Positions 1 through 11,830 of a DNA stretch of 64,000 nucleotides are shown in pieces (position 1 is the stretch's first letter; each line of letters opens with the position of its first letter). A program made the translations under genes and the position numbers. This DNA comes from Epiperipatus broadwayi (taxonomy: Eukaryota; Onychophora; Udeonychophora; Euonychophora; Peripatidae). The notes under the pieces are model-generated. The model ran no database searches, was not told where the DNA came from, and saw nothing but the letters and a program-made list of their open reading frames with translations. The DNA lies in contig JAQFVV010012975.1 in the NCBI GenBank assembly GCA_028023455.1, positions 1-64,000 on the forward strand, written 5' to 3'.

Positions 1-1492
1 TGTTTTTATCATTATTGTTAACGTAATAAAATTTTATTGTTATAAGATTACATTGTGTCTTGTGATTTGATGTTTCAAATATCTCCAGAATCTACATCCA
101 GCACCTCTATTTAAAGTGATATTAGTTCATATTTAAATTTAATTATTCATTTTTATATTGGTAATTTATTTCCATGATTGATTTGCAGTATTGATTTTTA
201 GATTGATTGTTTCCATATTCGATTCACATAATTCATTTTTATATAAGCCACTTTTATAAAATTCATTTTCACATAATTTATTTTCATAGTTAATTTGCAT
301 AATCTGATTTTATGATTTATTTCCATATTTTACTTTCATAAGTAATTTTTGATTAATTTATCTGATTAATGTCCATGGTTTACTTCCATAGTGCACTTTA
401 GCTAAATATGATAGGTTTAAAATTATTAATTAAAATTTGGTCAATAGATTAGAAAATATGATAAAATGACAGGGAATAGTTAAGTTTAATAAATTTAATC
501 TTTTGGTTCATTGTAATGTTGTGAATATAGGGAGCAGACATAAAATCCCTTTCTTGCTCTCAGTGTTTAGAGTGATTCCCACTAGTAAACTCTTATTAAA
601 ATTTATTTTAGCATATTTGGGATCATATTCATTATAATGTAATTGCTTATATGGGCACCTCTTGACAGATCTAGACCTTGAGAAAGAGCAGTTCAATTAT
701 TAGTCTAAGAGCTAGTTTGGAAGTCAAGTAGCATATTATAATAAAATTATTATACTATTATGAGAATAAGGATCATGAATTGATAGTTAATCGAAAGATA
801 TACGTGTATTTTGGGAAATAAGATTAGAGATTCTTAGGTTAGAGAACTTAACACAGACATTTCATGTTATATAATTGTAGCTATTGAAAGTAATAGATGC
901 TGAGAATGAAAAATAAAGTAATGGGATTAAATGGGGAGAATTTATTTATTATAATTTATTCTGATCTAGTATTAAATTAAATAATAATTTATATTGTGAA
1001 CATAAATTAGAAGTCCTCTGCATCGATTACTGATTTATTTCCAGTCATCTATAAATGAAAAATGTACATAATATTTTCCATAGTTACCACTCGAGATCAG
1101 ATATTTATAATAAAATTGTGGAAGAAAGTTGTCTTATTATTATAGATTTAATAATAAATTTATTATGAAATATTTGCATGACTCACCTGAGTTATGATAT
1201 TAAGACCACATAAATTGAATGGTCTTATCAATATTATTGTTATTATTTATTTTTTGAGAGATAATTTAATTACTTTCTCCAGTATCTTCTATAGTTCTAA
1301 ATATGTCTAGTGGTGATGATCTCTGGTGGGCATTACAATTTATAGCTGCAATTTGGCGCCTGGGTATATTTGATCCTAAAATTAGTATTAAATTCAATTG
1401 ACTAGCTATTTGAAATAAATGGGAGTTTATTGAGGTTAAATAAGTTAAAGAACGCTCTGAGAAAGTTGAGGTTACAATATATATATATATAT
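1..1492. other. AT-rich unassigned DNA
   Basis: No recognisable gene, RNA or transposon domain is visible. The stretch is AT-rich, with oligo-T/A runs and a loosely repeated motif of the type 'attcatttt/catatttt' around 130-400. It ends in a short (AT)n run (about 1476-1492) that is the left flank of the LTR retrotransposon. The reading frames here are short and of low complexity. Confidence 0.6.
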
Positions 1493-3351
1493 TGTAAATA
1501 TCGATAAGTCGATATTATATTTAAATTTGTTATTTGTTATTAAAAAAAAAAAATCTCTTTTAGTTGATGTTTACATATGAAATATTTAAATTTATCTTTT
1601 ATGTTTATTAAGTATAGTTATTATTTGAAGTTATTATTTTATTTTTATATATATATATATAGTACATCATTATAAACATTTAATTATTAAAATAAATAAG
1701 GACATATAAATTATTAGTTATAAAAAAGATTATTTTATTTATAATGATTATTAAATGCAATAAATAATTATTTATGTATATTTTAAAAGATGTCAAATTT
1801 TCGATTTGATACTTTTTATATGTATACTTGATATTTTATTTTTATTTTGATGTTAATTGTTGTAAAAGAGAACATATATATAACATGAGTTTTAAAATAG
1901 CATCTGCTGGCGCATGGAACCACGCGACAACAATAGAGGAAGCCATTACGATTTTTATTGAAATAGATATAGCACAAACAACTGAAGGATAGAATTTTAT
2001 TATATTTTATTTCTTTAAAGTTTACCATTCTTTAAAATACTGAAGTAACGTATATATTTTATGATAAACATATAAATTATGACGGGGTAATAAGGATATA
2101 TTGCAGCTAGGGCTGCATCATCAACGTTCATTAATTCCAAGGCAATTTTCAATAGAACAACTAAAAAATTTCAATGTATAAATTTCATCGCGTCTGGAGC
2201 TGAAAGCTGATATAGCTATCTTAAATGTATAATCGTCAATTTAATTATAATCTGCAAGTAATTGGAGTTGATATGCTGGATTTAATATTTTAATAAAATA
2301 TGCATATATCTAAGAATTAACAATCTTCTTTTAATGTAATCGTTTCTTTGTCTTTCAACAGAATGCATTCTAGTAATAAAAGTAAACGGATGGAAAATAA
2401 CTCATGGACTAAATTAATTTTTTGAAAGGACAATTAACTAAACGAACTTTAAAAGGTATTTAATATTTTTATTTATATATATGAATGATATGTAAATATA
2501 TTTTTGAGATCGATATATTTTTTTTTATTTACTTTTATTTTTCATTATAAAATATACGTTTTATAAATAATCAATTTAGGTATCTTGTTTTATAATAATA
2601 TTAGACGTATAACAGATGTTAAAATAAAATATTTAAATAATTTAAAATCTTAAAATGTAATTTATAGGATGAGATGGTATATTAATTATTATATTTATAT
2701 TATAATTGTTAGGCAGAAATATGTCTTTATATATTTAATTTATATATATACTTCTTACAAATATATACATATATTTATTCTTTGTATTTATATTTGAAAC
2801 ATCAATATTATTTAAAGTTAAACATAACATAAAATAAAGGATGTGCTATTTATTTTTATATATAATGCCTTTGTAATTATTTAAAAGATCGATACTATAT
2901 TATTCTTATTTTCTTTTAATGCCAAAGTTATTAGTAAATTAATTGAATTTACGATTTAATAAAAGATAATTTTATATTTCATTTATTATTTGGTTTGTAG
3001 GTCACTTACATATATATTATTATTCAGTCATATGTTTAGAGGTATATAAATTTACATAGTTAGATGTGTATATTTGAATTTAGTAAAAGTCCCTTTATTT
3101 TTGATATATATATATTTGATTAGTTAGTCACATCATTCTTAAAAATAAATTATAATAATAGATCTCATTGCTTAATATGATTTTAGATTTGTTTCATGTA
3201 AAGCTAGCTGGAAGGGCATTTAAACAATTTATTAAAATATAATTGGAATAAGTTTGTTTTTCTTTATTTTTTAATATAAATGGAATACCTCATATACGTT
3301 CCATTATATTTAACTTACTTAATCATGAGCTACCATATAGTTTCCGTTACA
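1493..3351 (+). repeat. 5' LTR (1859 bp)
   Basis: Begins TGTAAATATCGATAAG and ends TTTCCGTTACA, with an imperfect TGTAA/TTACA terminal inverted repeat. It matches 6591-8458 almost base for base. Differences include A-run and TA-run lengths and scattered substitutions (for example TTTCCG versus TTTCCA near the end). Both LTRs carry the same 70-codon minus-strand reading frame (1816-2028), which looks incidental. The LTR is unusually long and AT-rich. I could not place the R/U5 boundary or a poly(A) signal with confidence. Confidence 0.88.
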
Positions 3352-3375
3352 TTTGGCGCAACAACTAGGGCTAGA
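3352..3375 (+). promoter_or_regulatory. Putative tRNA primer-binding site
   Basis: Immediately 3' of the left LTR the sequence reads TT followed by TGGCGCAACAACTAGGG. TGG is the complement of the CCA tail of a tRNA, and TGGCGC is a common start of minus-strand primer sites in LTR retrotransposons. Position and spacing support the call. The primer tRNA was not identified. Confidence 0.6.
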
Positions 3376-5033
3376 AATAAGCTAATTAGGGCTTGAAATA
3401 CCCCACATACTTGAGATTAAGATGTCTAGTATATATATTAATATGAGATGTATGGTTTAAAGAAAGAGAAGCATTTTTGTGTGTTTAATTTTTTTTATAT
3501 AAATGGAAATATTTTAGCCTTATGTTTAGATGGTGATGGTTAATATTATTGTATTTTTTTTTTAGTGATGAAAGATAAATATAGTCATGAAGCAGTTTAA
3601 TTTCAATTTAAAAAGTATATTGATGGTGTTGAATTATAGTATAATAATTTTGTACATATTTGGAAAGTTTGAGTTGTAGAAAATCTATAATTTTGAAGGT
3701 TGGATGGGATATTTGATTGTTGGAGTTTGGTTGGTTCTGTTGCAGGTATTGATGTTGAGTGGGGAATTTTGTCATTGTCTTGAGGATGTGATGCATTCAT
3801 GTCACTTGTGATTGATTAGTCTCATTCATTGCTCCAACCCAAATTTTGATGTTTATTATTATTTATCATGAAGCAGTTAACAGTAGTCCTGCCATGATTT
3901 TATCTTTAAAACTCCAGAGAGAGTAAGATATAATTATTTTGATATATGTATAATATTTGCCTCTAAGTCTCCCAAAGATGAGCAAGGAAATATTTTATAA
4001 ATAATAGCCCCTAAGACTTAAATATAAGCAGGGTAGTGTAATAGTGTTTTCATAAAATTATTATGGGTTGTAGTAGATAGGATAGAATGAAATGTGATAG
4101 TCATCTAAGTGTTCATGAAACATTGTATGCTTTGGGAGTAATGATTGAATTCTTTTATCTACATCAAAGTTGTGAAGTGCTAATCAATCTTTTGGTTGTC
4201 AATATCTGTCGGATCTTTGGAGGAATAGATAAGTATATAACTTAAATATATAACACCAAACTTAAGAGTTTGATTAATTGATTATTGTTTGTAACAAATA
4301 ATCTATTACATTGATTATCAATTAGGGTTTGAAAACAAACATATCAATGTTTTATTTTTTTTTTGTAAGTGACTTTTAAACATGAAATTCAATTAGTGAA
4401 TATTTGTTAGTAGTAAACTGCATTAGTACAATTTTAGTAAAATATTTCGAGCACAAAAGTTAATAATAAGTGAAGTGGATATTTTTTTTTATGTGTATAA
4501 AATGGTATTAAGTATTAAAGTCCAGAAAATTTATAGGTATCAATTTAAGTATTTTATATTTAACTACCATTATTTTGAATGAGAAAGTTGTCTCATTATA
4601 TTATCAAATTAGTTATTTTAAGGCATGGGAACATTTAGTTGTAGTTTAAATATTTCAAGGTTATATTGAATTTGATATGAAGTATCCACATTTTAATATA
4701 GTATAAGTGTAGAATATTTATTATCATTAAATATAAATAAATGTTATTTAGTGATATCAGTTGTTACTCTCTGCATATATATATTTTAGAGAAATTTGTT
4801 GATGTTATGGTGATAGATAAGATTTTTTTTTTTTTAAGCCAAGAAGTTCATGAGTTCAAATAAGTAAAATTTAGATTGTCAGATAGCTATTATGTATTAT
4901 AAGATTAAAAAGGCTTGTATTTTTAGTTAAAAAATTGCTTGTTGGAATAATGATTGGAGATGGTGAACCCTGGATCTGTGATAATTACTATATAGAAATA
5001 TATATATATATATATATATATCTTAGATTAATA
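3370..5033 (+). other. Untranslated leader of the LTR element
   Basis: About 1.66 kb between the primer-binding site and the coiled-coil ORF. It is AT-rich with no assignable domain. Frames here are short, including a minus-strand one at 3603-3800 of low significance. A short (TA)n run lies just upstream of the ORF start (about 4998-5022). A region this long could hold packaging or leader functions, but nothing in the sequence proves that. Confidence 0.5.
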
Positions 5034-5813
5034 ATGGATAACAATAGTAATAAAATGCCAGTTAATGGTGATTTTGACTTGAAAGATTTTATGGAAAAAC
5101 TTAGAGCTGAAATGAACACAAATTATGAGAGACTAGAGTCTAAATATGATGAACTTTCCCAGAAACTAGAATCTAATTTAAAAACAAATTCTGATGAACT
5201 TTCCCAGAAACTAGAGATTGGTTTAAAAACTAACTCTAATGAATTAAAAGATCTTAGAGCTGAGATAAAAATAAACTCTAATGAATTAAAAGAAGATCTT
5301 AGAACTGAGATGAAAACCAACTCTAATGAATTAAAAGAACTGGTAGATAATAGTGTTAGAAGAGTAGAAATAAAATTTGATAAAAAAATGGAAAAATATA
5401 GAGAAGAGACAATGGTTGAAGCTAATTCTTTAAAAGCAAAAATTGAAGAAATAAGTAGTGAAATGAAGGAAGAAAATCAAGGAATTATGGCCAGATTAGA
5501 AAAGTCTAAGAAGGAGCATGGGGAATTTGAGGAAAGGATTAATAATGATAATAAAGTATTATGGGATAAATTTCAAGCATTGAAAATTGATAATGAATCT
5601 TCACTTAAAAATATTTATACGACTATCTCTGCTGAAGTTAAAGTTGCTATAGGATTGCAACAAGAAGAACAACTGATTGATACTAATAAATTACAAGATA
5701 TAAATGAACGTATTAATACAATAAATGATATTACTTTTAATCGTATTGAGGAAATAGATATTGAATTAAATGCAAATTCAAGCAAAATTAAAACCCTAAA
5801 TTCAGAAGTATAG
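5034..5813 (+). CDS. Coiled-coil Gag-like ORF of LTR element
   Basis: 259 residues if started at the ATG at 5034 (MDNNSNKMPVNGDFD). An upstream in-frame ATG at 4935 would add a TA-derived stretch of alternating Tyr and Ile, so I prefer the later start. The protein is highly charged and almost wholly predicted coiled coil. Residues ~15-110 contain about five imperfect copies of a 13-15-residue unit of the type K-T-N-S-N-E-L-K-x-L-R-x-E. The rest continues as Glu/Lys/Ile-rich heptads, with no Cys-His zinc knuckle. Position as the first ORF after the leader, between LTRs, argues for a structural Gag role, for example multimerisation through the coil. That is inference from context; I do not recognise the family. 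It ends at a TAG in frame with the next ORF. Confidence 0.6.
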   Translation: MDNNSNKMPVNGDFDLKDFMEKLRAEMNTNYERLESKYDELSQKLESNLKTNSDELSQKLEIGLKTNSNELKDLRAEIKINSNELKEDLRTEMKTNSNELKELVDNSVRRVEIKFDKKMEKYREETMVEANSLKAKIEEISSEMKEENQGIMARLEKSKKEHGEFEERINNDNKVLWDKFQALKIDNESSLKNIYTTISAEVKVAIGLQQEEQLIDTNKLQDINERINTINDITFNRIEEIDIELNANSSKIKTLNSEV

Positions 5814-5837
5814 GTAAATAAATAGATTTCTTGATAA

Positions 5838-6416
5838 TTGAAACCAGTAAAAATTATGAAGAAAATAAAAGTACGAAAGGATGTGGAAGAAATGGATGTA
5901 AAAATTGAGCAAATAAAAATGCATTATAATAAAATGAATGAAAGTGTTCAAACTTTAGAAGTTGAATTAAGTTCACCAGAAAAGATTAAAATTAACTCTC
6001 AAAATTTACTAGAAAGAACAGAATGTGTTTATCAAAGTCAATATAAAGAACAGTATCATAGTAATTTTATGTGGTACAGAGAAAGCATATTTTTATATAT
6101 ATTAGAACATAAATATTTAAGTGGTAATTTGTACCATTGTTGTAATAGAAACAACCTATTTTACAAGTATGCTACTAGAACAAAATTCGTAAAATATATA
6201 TTCTTGAAATTTGAGAGAAGTAAAAAGGTATTCAATTTAAATATTGGTAGAAAGATTATTGATATAGAAAAAGAAATTGGCAAAGCCAAAATTAAACTTA
6301 AAATGAGAAGTGATGATGTGATTAGTAAAGATTTTCTTCGAGAAAATATAGCTAAGGAAAGAGATTTAAATAAACCTCCAAAGTTAAACTTAGAAGTTAT
6401 TTTCAAGAAGGAATGA
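5838..6416 (+). CDS. Second coiled-coil ORF of LTR element, same frame
   Basis: 192 codons as an open frame starting MKPVKIMKKIKVRKD. It is in the same frame as the preceding ORF and separated from it by about 25 bases holding four stop codons (TAG, TAG, TGA, TAA). Residues 1-60 continue the charged helical pattern. The middle (~60-120) is richer in Tyr, Phe and Cys (motif YHCCNRNN), and the C-terminal third is again Lys/Glu/Ile-rich. No RT, protease or integrase motif is seen. It may be the C-terminal half of one original Gag-like protein cut by point mutations, or a separate reading frame. The family is unrecognised. Confidence 0.4.
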   Translation: MKPVKIMKKIKVRKDVEEMDVKIEQIKMHYNKMNESVQTLEVELSSPEKIKINSQNLLERTECVYQSQYKEQYHSNFMWYRESIFLYILEHKYLSGNLYHCCNRNNLFYKYATRTKFVKYIFLKFERSKKVFNLNIGRKIIDIEKEIGKAKIKLKMRSDDVISKDFLRENIAKERDLNKPPKLNLEVIFKKE

Positions 6417-6590
6417 TAAAGACTTTAATATTGGTTTTCTTTAAGAAAATATTGACAAATATCTAGAGATTTGAAAGTAGATGTAGGAAAAATGAAGGTA
6501 AAATTTAAAATGAGAAGTTTTTCGATATTTCATAATTAATCAATTAGTTATTTGCAAAGACATTTTTTTTTTCGGTGGATTTGAGGGTAT

Positions 6591-8458
6591 TGTAAATATC
6601 GATAAGTCGATATTATATTTAAATTTGTTATTTGTTATTAAAAAAAAAATCTCTTTTAGTTGATGTTTACATATGAAATATTTAAATTTATCTTTTATGT
6701 TTATTAAGTATAGTTATTATTTGAAGTTATTATTTTATTTATATATATATAGTACATCATTATAAACATTTAATTATTAAAATAAATAAGGACATATAAA
6801 TTATTAGTTATAAAAAAGATTATTTTATTTATAATGATTATTAAATGCAATAAATAATTATTTATGTATATTTTAAAAGATGTCAAATTTTCGATTTGAT
6901 ACTTTTTATATGTATACTTGATATTTTATTTTTATTTTGATGTTAATTGTTGTAAAAGAGAACATATATATAACATGAGTTTTAAAATAGCATCTGCTGG
7001 CGCATGGAACCACGCGACAACAATAGAGGAAGCCATTACGATTTTTATTGAAATAGATATAGCACAAACAACTGAAGGATAGAATTTTATTATATTTTAT
7101 TTCTTTAAAGTTTACCATTCTTTAAAATACTGAAGTAACGTATATATTTTATGATAAACATATAAATTATGACGGGGTAATAAGGATATATTGCAGCTAG
7201 GGCTGCATCATCAACGTTCATTAATTCCAAGGCAATTTTCAATAGAACAACTAAAAAATTTCAATGTATAAATTTCGTCGCGTCTGGAGCTGAAAGCTGA
7301 TATAGCTATCTTAAATGTATAATCGTCAATTTAATTATAATCTGCAAGTAATTGGAGTTGATATGCTGGATTTAATATTTTAATAAAATATGCATATATC
7401 TAAGAATTAACAATCTTCTTTTAATGTAATCGTTTCTTTGTCTTTCAACAGAATGCATTCTAGTAATAAAAGTAAACGGATGGAAAATAACTCATGGACT
7501 AAATTAATTTTTTGAAAGGACAATTAACTAAACGAACTTTAAAAGGTATTTAATATTTTTATTTATATATATGAATGATATGTAAATATATTTTTGAGAT
7601 CAATATATATATATATTTTTTTATTTACTTTTATTTTTCATTATAAAATATACGTTTTATAAACAATCAATTTAGGTATCTTGTTTTATAATAATATTAG
7701 ACGTATAACAGATGTTAAGATAAAATATTTAAATAATTTAAAATCTTAAAATGTAATTTATAGGATGAGATGGTATATTAATTATTATATTTATATTATA
7801 ATTGTTAGGCAGAAATATGTCTTTATATATTTAATTTATATATATACTTATTACAAATATATACATATATTTATTCTTTGTATTTATATTTGAAACATCA
7901 ATATTATTTAAAGTCAAACGATAACATAAAATAAAAGATGTGCTATTTATTTTTATAAATAATGCCTTTGTAATTATTTAAAAGATCGATACTATATTAT
8001 TCTTATTTTCTTTTAATGCCAAAGTTATTAGTAAATTAATTGAATTTACGATTTAATAAAAGATAATTTTATATTTCATTTATTATTTGGTTTGTAGGTC
8101 ACTTACATATATATTATTATTCAGTCATATGTTTAGAGGTATATAAATTTACATAGTTAGATGTGTATATTTGAATTTAGTAAAAGTCCCTTTATTTTTG
8201 ATATATATATATATATATATATTTGATTAGTTAGTCACATCATTCTTAAAAATAAATTATAATAATAGATCTCATTGCTTAATATGATTTTAGATTTGTT
8301 TCATGTAAAGCTAGCTGGAAGGGCATTTAAACAATTTATTAAAATATAATTGGAATAAGTTTGTTTTTCTTTATTTTTTAATATAAATGGAATACCTCAT
8401 ATACGTTCCATTATATTTAACTTACTTAATCATGAGCTACCATATAGTTTCCATTACA
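6591..8458 (+). repeat. 3' LTR (1868 bp)
   Basis: Near-identical to 1493-3351, with the same TGTAA start and TTACA end. The preceding sequence (GGATTTGAGGG, ~6576-6587) is only a weak polypurine tract. The right flank is (AT)n (8459-8477) and then the terminus of the palindromic PLE. Confidence 0.88.
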
Positions 8459-8545
8459 ATATATATATATATATATAACAAACTAACCAAAGGAAATACA
8501 TATAAAAACAAAAAAAGACTTATAAATCCAATAAATAATATTATA

Positions 8546-8573
8546 TTTCAACCAGAGGACTGGTTTTCATCAG
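8546..8573 (-). ncRNA. Hammerhead-like core at 3' end of PLE-A minus copy
   Basis: Mirror of the motif at 12330-12357 with identical core bases (GAAA complement at 8546-8549, CTGATGA complement at 8567-8573). It shares the same doubts over stem I, and conservation between the two arms only shows common origin. Confidence 0.35.
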
Positions 8574-9070
8574 AAAGAAAAAAAATACACAGTAAAATGG
8601 TGATAATCAAAAATTACAGATTTGGTAAAAGATTAAAAATTTAACAAAACCCCCCTGATTGGTCACAAAATCTAACAAAGAATATCTACCCAATCAATGA
8701 CAAAATTCAAAAAAAAAAAAAATACTACATTCCCTCCTATTCAAGCTTAATTTCTACTTAAATTAAAATAAATATAAAAATAAAAAATCCAAAATTAAAT
8801 ATTAAAATATACATATGTGCATACATAGAAAAATTAAACTATGCTCACATACAAAAAATAGCTGTGCCCACATTAATATTCATTAAAAACTAAAATACTT
8901 ATACATTTTAATCAAAAAATTATAGTTAGTGCAAAGTACGATAATTTATAACTAATTATTTATCCATAAACCAATTAAACACAGATATTAAACATCCATA
9001 TAACCAATCTTTACATAAAAAACCTCATATAAGAAAATTTTCACATAAAAAACACACATATAGAAATCAT

Positions 9071-10428
9071 TTAGGAGACTATGTAACCCAGAGATGTAAT
9101 AGTTCCAGTGTTCAAATTCAATCCATGTGGTTCTAAGGTCTTGAATTTAAAAATAAAAAAACTCTTCTTTTGTTTCCTCTCCCTTGTAGAAGAAAAACCT
9201 TCCTGAAGAATCACTACTTTTAAATCATCAATTGAATGATTCGGTAAATTAAAATGTTTTGAAACCGGTCTATCTTTATTCTTATGCAAAATGTCAAATC
9301 TATAATTAGTCATTCGGACATGTAAACTATTTGCTGACTCACCTGCATGCTGGTTTAAACATCTACTACACTCTATCAAATATATCAAAGTAACACTTTT
9401 ACATGTAACATAATTAGGGATATACCATTTGAAATTACAATTCTTAGTACTAAAGACCACTTTTGTCACAACAATATGTTTACATGTAAAACATCTTTTA
9501 TATTTACATGGAGAACATCCTTTTTCCTGTACAGAACTACTAATAAAATTTGTTTTGACAAGTATATCTCTAAGTGATCTACGTTTTCGATACACAGCCT
9601 TAGGTGGATCAGAAAAAATAGATTTTAAATAATCTGTGGACTGTAATATGTTAAAATGTTTTGCCAATATCCAGTTAATATTAGGTAAATCTCTATTAAA
9701 AGTAAGAACCAATGGTGGAACATCTAATTGTTTTTACTCTTTTCAGATAAAAGAAGTTTCTTTCTATCAATTAAAGAAGATCTCCTTACTGCATTATCCA
9801 ACAATGTCTTAGGATACTTCATATTGAGCAGTCAATTATATAAAATACTATTATTTTGTTGAAGAAATTTCTCATCATTACAAATCCTCTTCATCCTTAA
9901 AAATAGACTATAAGAAATATTAGCCTTTAAATGTTTAGGATGGTTACTATAAAAATGTAGATAGCGGTTATTTTCAGTTGGTTTCCTATATACAGCAGTA
10001 GTAAAAACTCTATAAGTGTAAATAACTTCAACATCAAGAAAATGAGCAATTGATTTAGAAAAATTCATTGTGAAATTAATATGTTTATTAAAATTATTTA
10101 AATAACTTAAAAAAATTATGAAGTTCAACTTCACTATGTGGCCATATCATGAAAATGTCATCTATATATCTAAGCCAAGTGTGAGGTTTCAGCTTAGCAT
10201 TATCAAGTATAGAGGACTCTAGTTTTGACATAAAAATATTCACATAACTTGGTGCCATCTTTGTACCCATTGCAGTACCTTGTTTCTGTAAATAGTATCT
10301 AGAATCAAAAGTAAAAAAAATTATTTCTTAAAACCAAATATATTAATTCAACCATAGTAGTAATAAGACCATGATCATACTCTCTATCTTGTAAAGCACA
10401 TTTAATAGCCTCAACTCCATCATTGTTT
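9071..10428 (-). pseudogene. PLE-A RT/GIY-YIG ORF, minus copy, broken
   Basis: Read from 10428 downward, this covers the RT palm up to the C-terminus of the endonuclease of a PLE. Visible parts: NNDGVEAIK at the 5' break; the GTAMGTKMAP motif (~10270); LRYIDDIFMIWPH, the RT catalytic box (~10150); FLDVEVIYT; a thumb (KRICNDEKFLQQ); a C-x2-C-x4-C-x2-C motif (CSPCKYKRCFTC, ~9500); and the endonuclease start LIYLIECSRC (~9375). The open parts are 9832-10134 and 9071-9712, with frame breaks between and upstream. The YIG half reads QHAGES, so the expected Tyr is His. It ends SLGYIVS. The RT would do target-primed synthesis and the nuclease would nick target DNA. Frameshifts make it inactive as read. 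Confidence 0.8.
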
Positions 10429-10429
10429 T

Positions 10430-11830
10430 TTGGTTACTTTGGATATTGTATCATTATACACAAATATACCTCATGATGATGGAGTTGAGGCTATTAAATG
10501 TGCTTTACAAGATAGAGAGTATGATCATGGTCTTATTACTACTATGGTTGAATTAATATATTTGGTTTTAAGAAATATTTTTGTTTACTTTTGATTCTAG
10601 ATACTATTTACAGAAACAAGGTACTGCAATGGGTACAAAGATGGCACCAAGTTATGCGAATATTTTTATGTCAAAACTAGAGTCCTCTATACTTGATAAT
10701 GCTAAGCTGAAACCTCACACTTGGCTTAGATATATAGATGACATTTTCATGATATGGCCACATAGTGAAGTTGAACTTCATAATTTTTTAAGTTATTTAA
10801 ATAATTTTAATAAACATATTAATTTCACAAGAATTTTTCTAAATCAATAGATCATTTTCTTGATGTTGAATTTATTTAAACTAATAGAGTTCTTACTACT
10901 GCTGTATATAGGAAACCAACTGATAATAACTGCTATCTACATTTTTATAGTAACCATCCTAAACATTTAAAGGCTAATATTCCTTATAGTCACTTTTTAA
11001 GGATGAAGAGGATTTGTAATGATGAGAAATTTCTTCAACAAAATAATAGTATTTTATATAATAGATTGCTCAATATGAGGTATCCTAAGACAATGTTGGA
11101 TAATGCAGTAAGGAGATCTTCATTAATTGATAGAAAGAAACTTCTTTTATCTGAAAAGAGTAAAAAACAATTAGATGTTCCACCATTGGTTTTTACTTTT
11201 AATAGAGATTTACCTAATATTAACCGGATATTGGCAAAACATTTTAACATATTACAGTCCACAGATTATTTGAAATCTATTTTTCTGATCCACCTAAGGC
11301 TGTATATCAAAAACATAGATCACTTAGAGATATACTTGTCAAAACAAATTTTATTAGTAGTGCTATACAGGAAAAAGGATGTTCTCCATGTAAAGATAAA
11401 AGATGTTTTACATGTAAACATATTGTTGTGACAAAAGTGGTCTTTAGTATTAAGAATTGTAATTTCAAATGGTATATCCCTAATTATGTTACATGTAAAA
11501 GTGTTAATTTGATATATTTGATAGAGTTTAGTAGATGTTTAAACCAGTATATAAGTGAGTCAGCAAATAGTTTACATGTCATAATGACTAATCATAGATT
11601 TGACATTTTGCATAAGAATAAAGATAGACCGGTTTCAAAACATTTTAACTTACCAAATCATTCAATTGATGATTTAAAAGTAGTGATTCTTCAGGAAGGT
11701 TTTTCTTCTACAAGGGGGAGGAAACAAAAGGAGAGTTTTTTTTTTTTATTTTTAAATTCAAGACCTTAGAACCACATGGATTGAATTTGAACACTGGAAC
11801 TATTACATCTCTGGGTTACGTGGTCTCCTA
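10430..11830 (+). pseudogene. PLE-A RT/GIY-YIG ORF, plus copy, broken
   Basis: Mirror copy of the minus-strand one, starting LVTLDIVSLYTNIPHDD in the RT fingers/palm. Open segments are 10581-10850 (GTAMGTKMAPSYANIF, then LRYIDDIFMIWPH), 11003-11431 (thumb and linker) and 11428-11769 (GIY-YIG-like domain). They are joined by frameshifts near 10830-11000, 11290 and 11430. In the endonuclease LIYLIEFSRC replaces LIYLIECSRC and the YIG half reads QYISES, losing the Gly kept in the other arm. The T-rich run at 11734-11750 breaks the frame close to the C-terminus. The Cys-rich linker and overall order resemble the Neptune/Poseidon-type PLE lineages rather than Penelope proper; that placement is inference. 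Confidence 0.8.

Larger units (their letters stand above)
1493..8458 (+). mobile_element. LTR retrotransposon, probably non-autonomous (no pol)
   Basis: Two near-identical direct repeats (1493-3351 and 6591-8458) bound a 3.24 kb interior. Both start TGTAAATATCG and end TTACA, the TG...CA ends usual for LTRs. A TGGCGC stretch lies two bases inside the left LTR, as expected of a tRNA primer-binding site. The interior has a 1.6 kb untranslated leader and two same-frame coiled-coil ORFs (5034-5813, 5838-6416). No protease, reverse transcriptase, RNase H or integrase motif is visible. The likely reading is a Gag-only or otherwise non-autonomous element mobilised in trans. Both outer flanks are (AT)n, so a target duplication cannot be delimited. 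About ten substitutions plus microsatellite-length changes separate the LTRs, which suggests a fairly recent insertion. A copy that lost pol by internal deletion is the alternative. Confidence 0.85.

Noticed and set aside
1471-1497. GTTACAAT(AT)nTGTAA just before the left LTR, looking like the end of another LTR copy
   Set aside because: Only TTACA matches the LTR end; sequence further upstream does not, so there is no evidence for a tandem LTR.
1816-2028. Identical 70-codon minus-strand frames in 1816-2028 and 6906-7118
   Set aside because: Identity follows from LTR duplication. There are no domain features and the composition is that of the AT-rich LTR.
3603-3800. Pro/Thr/Gln-rich minus-strand frame in the LTR element leader
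   Set aside because: Opposite strand to the element, short, and overlapping frames are equally open.
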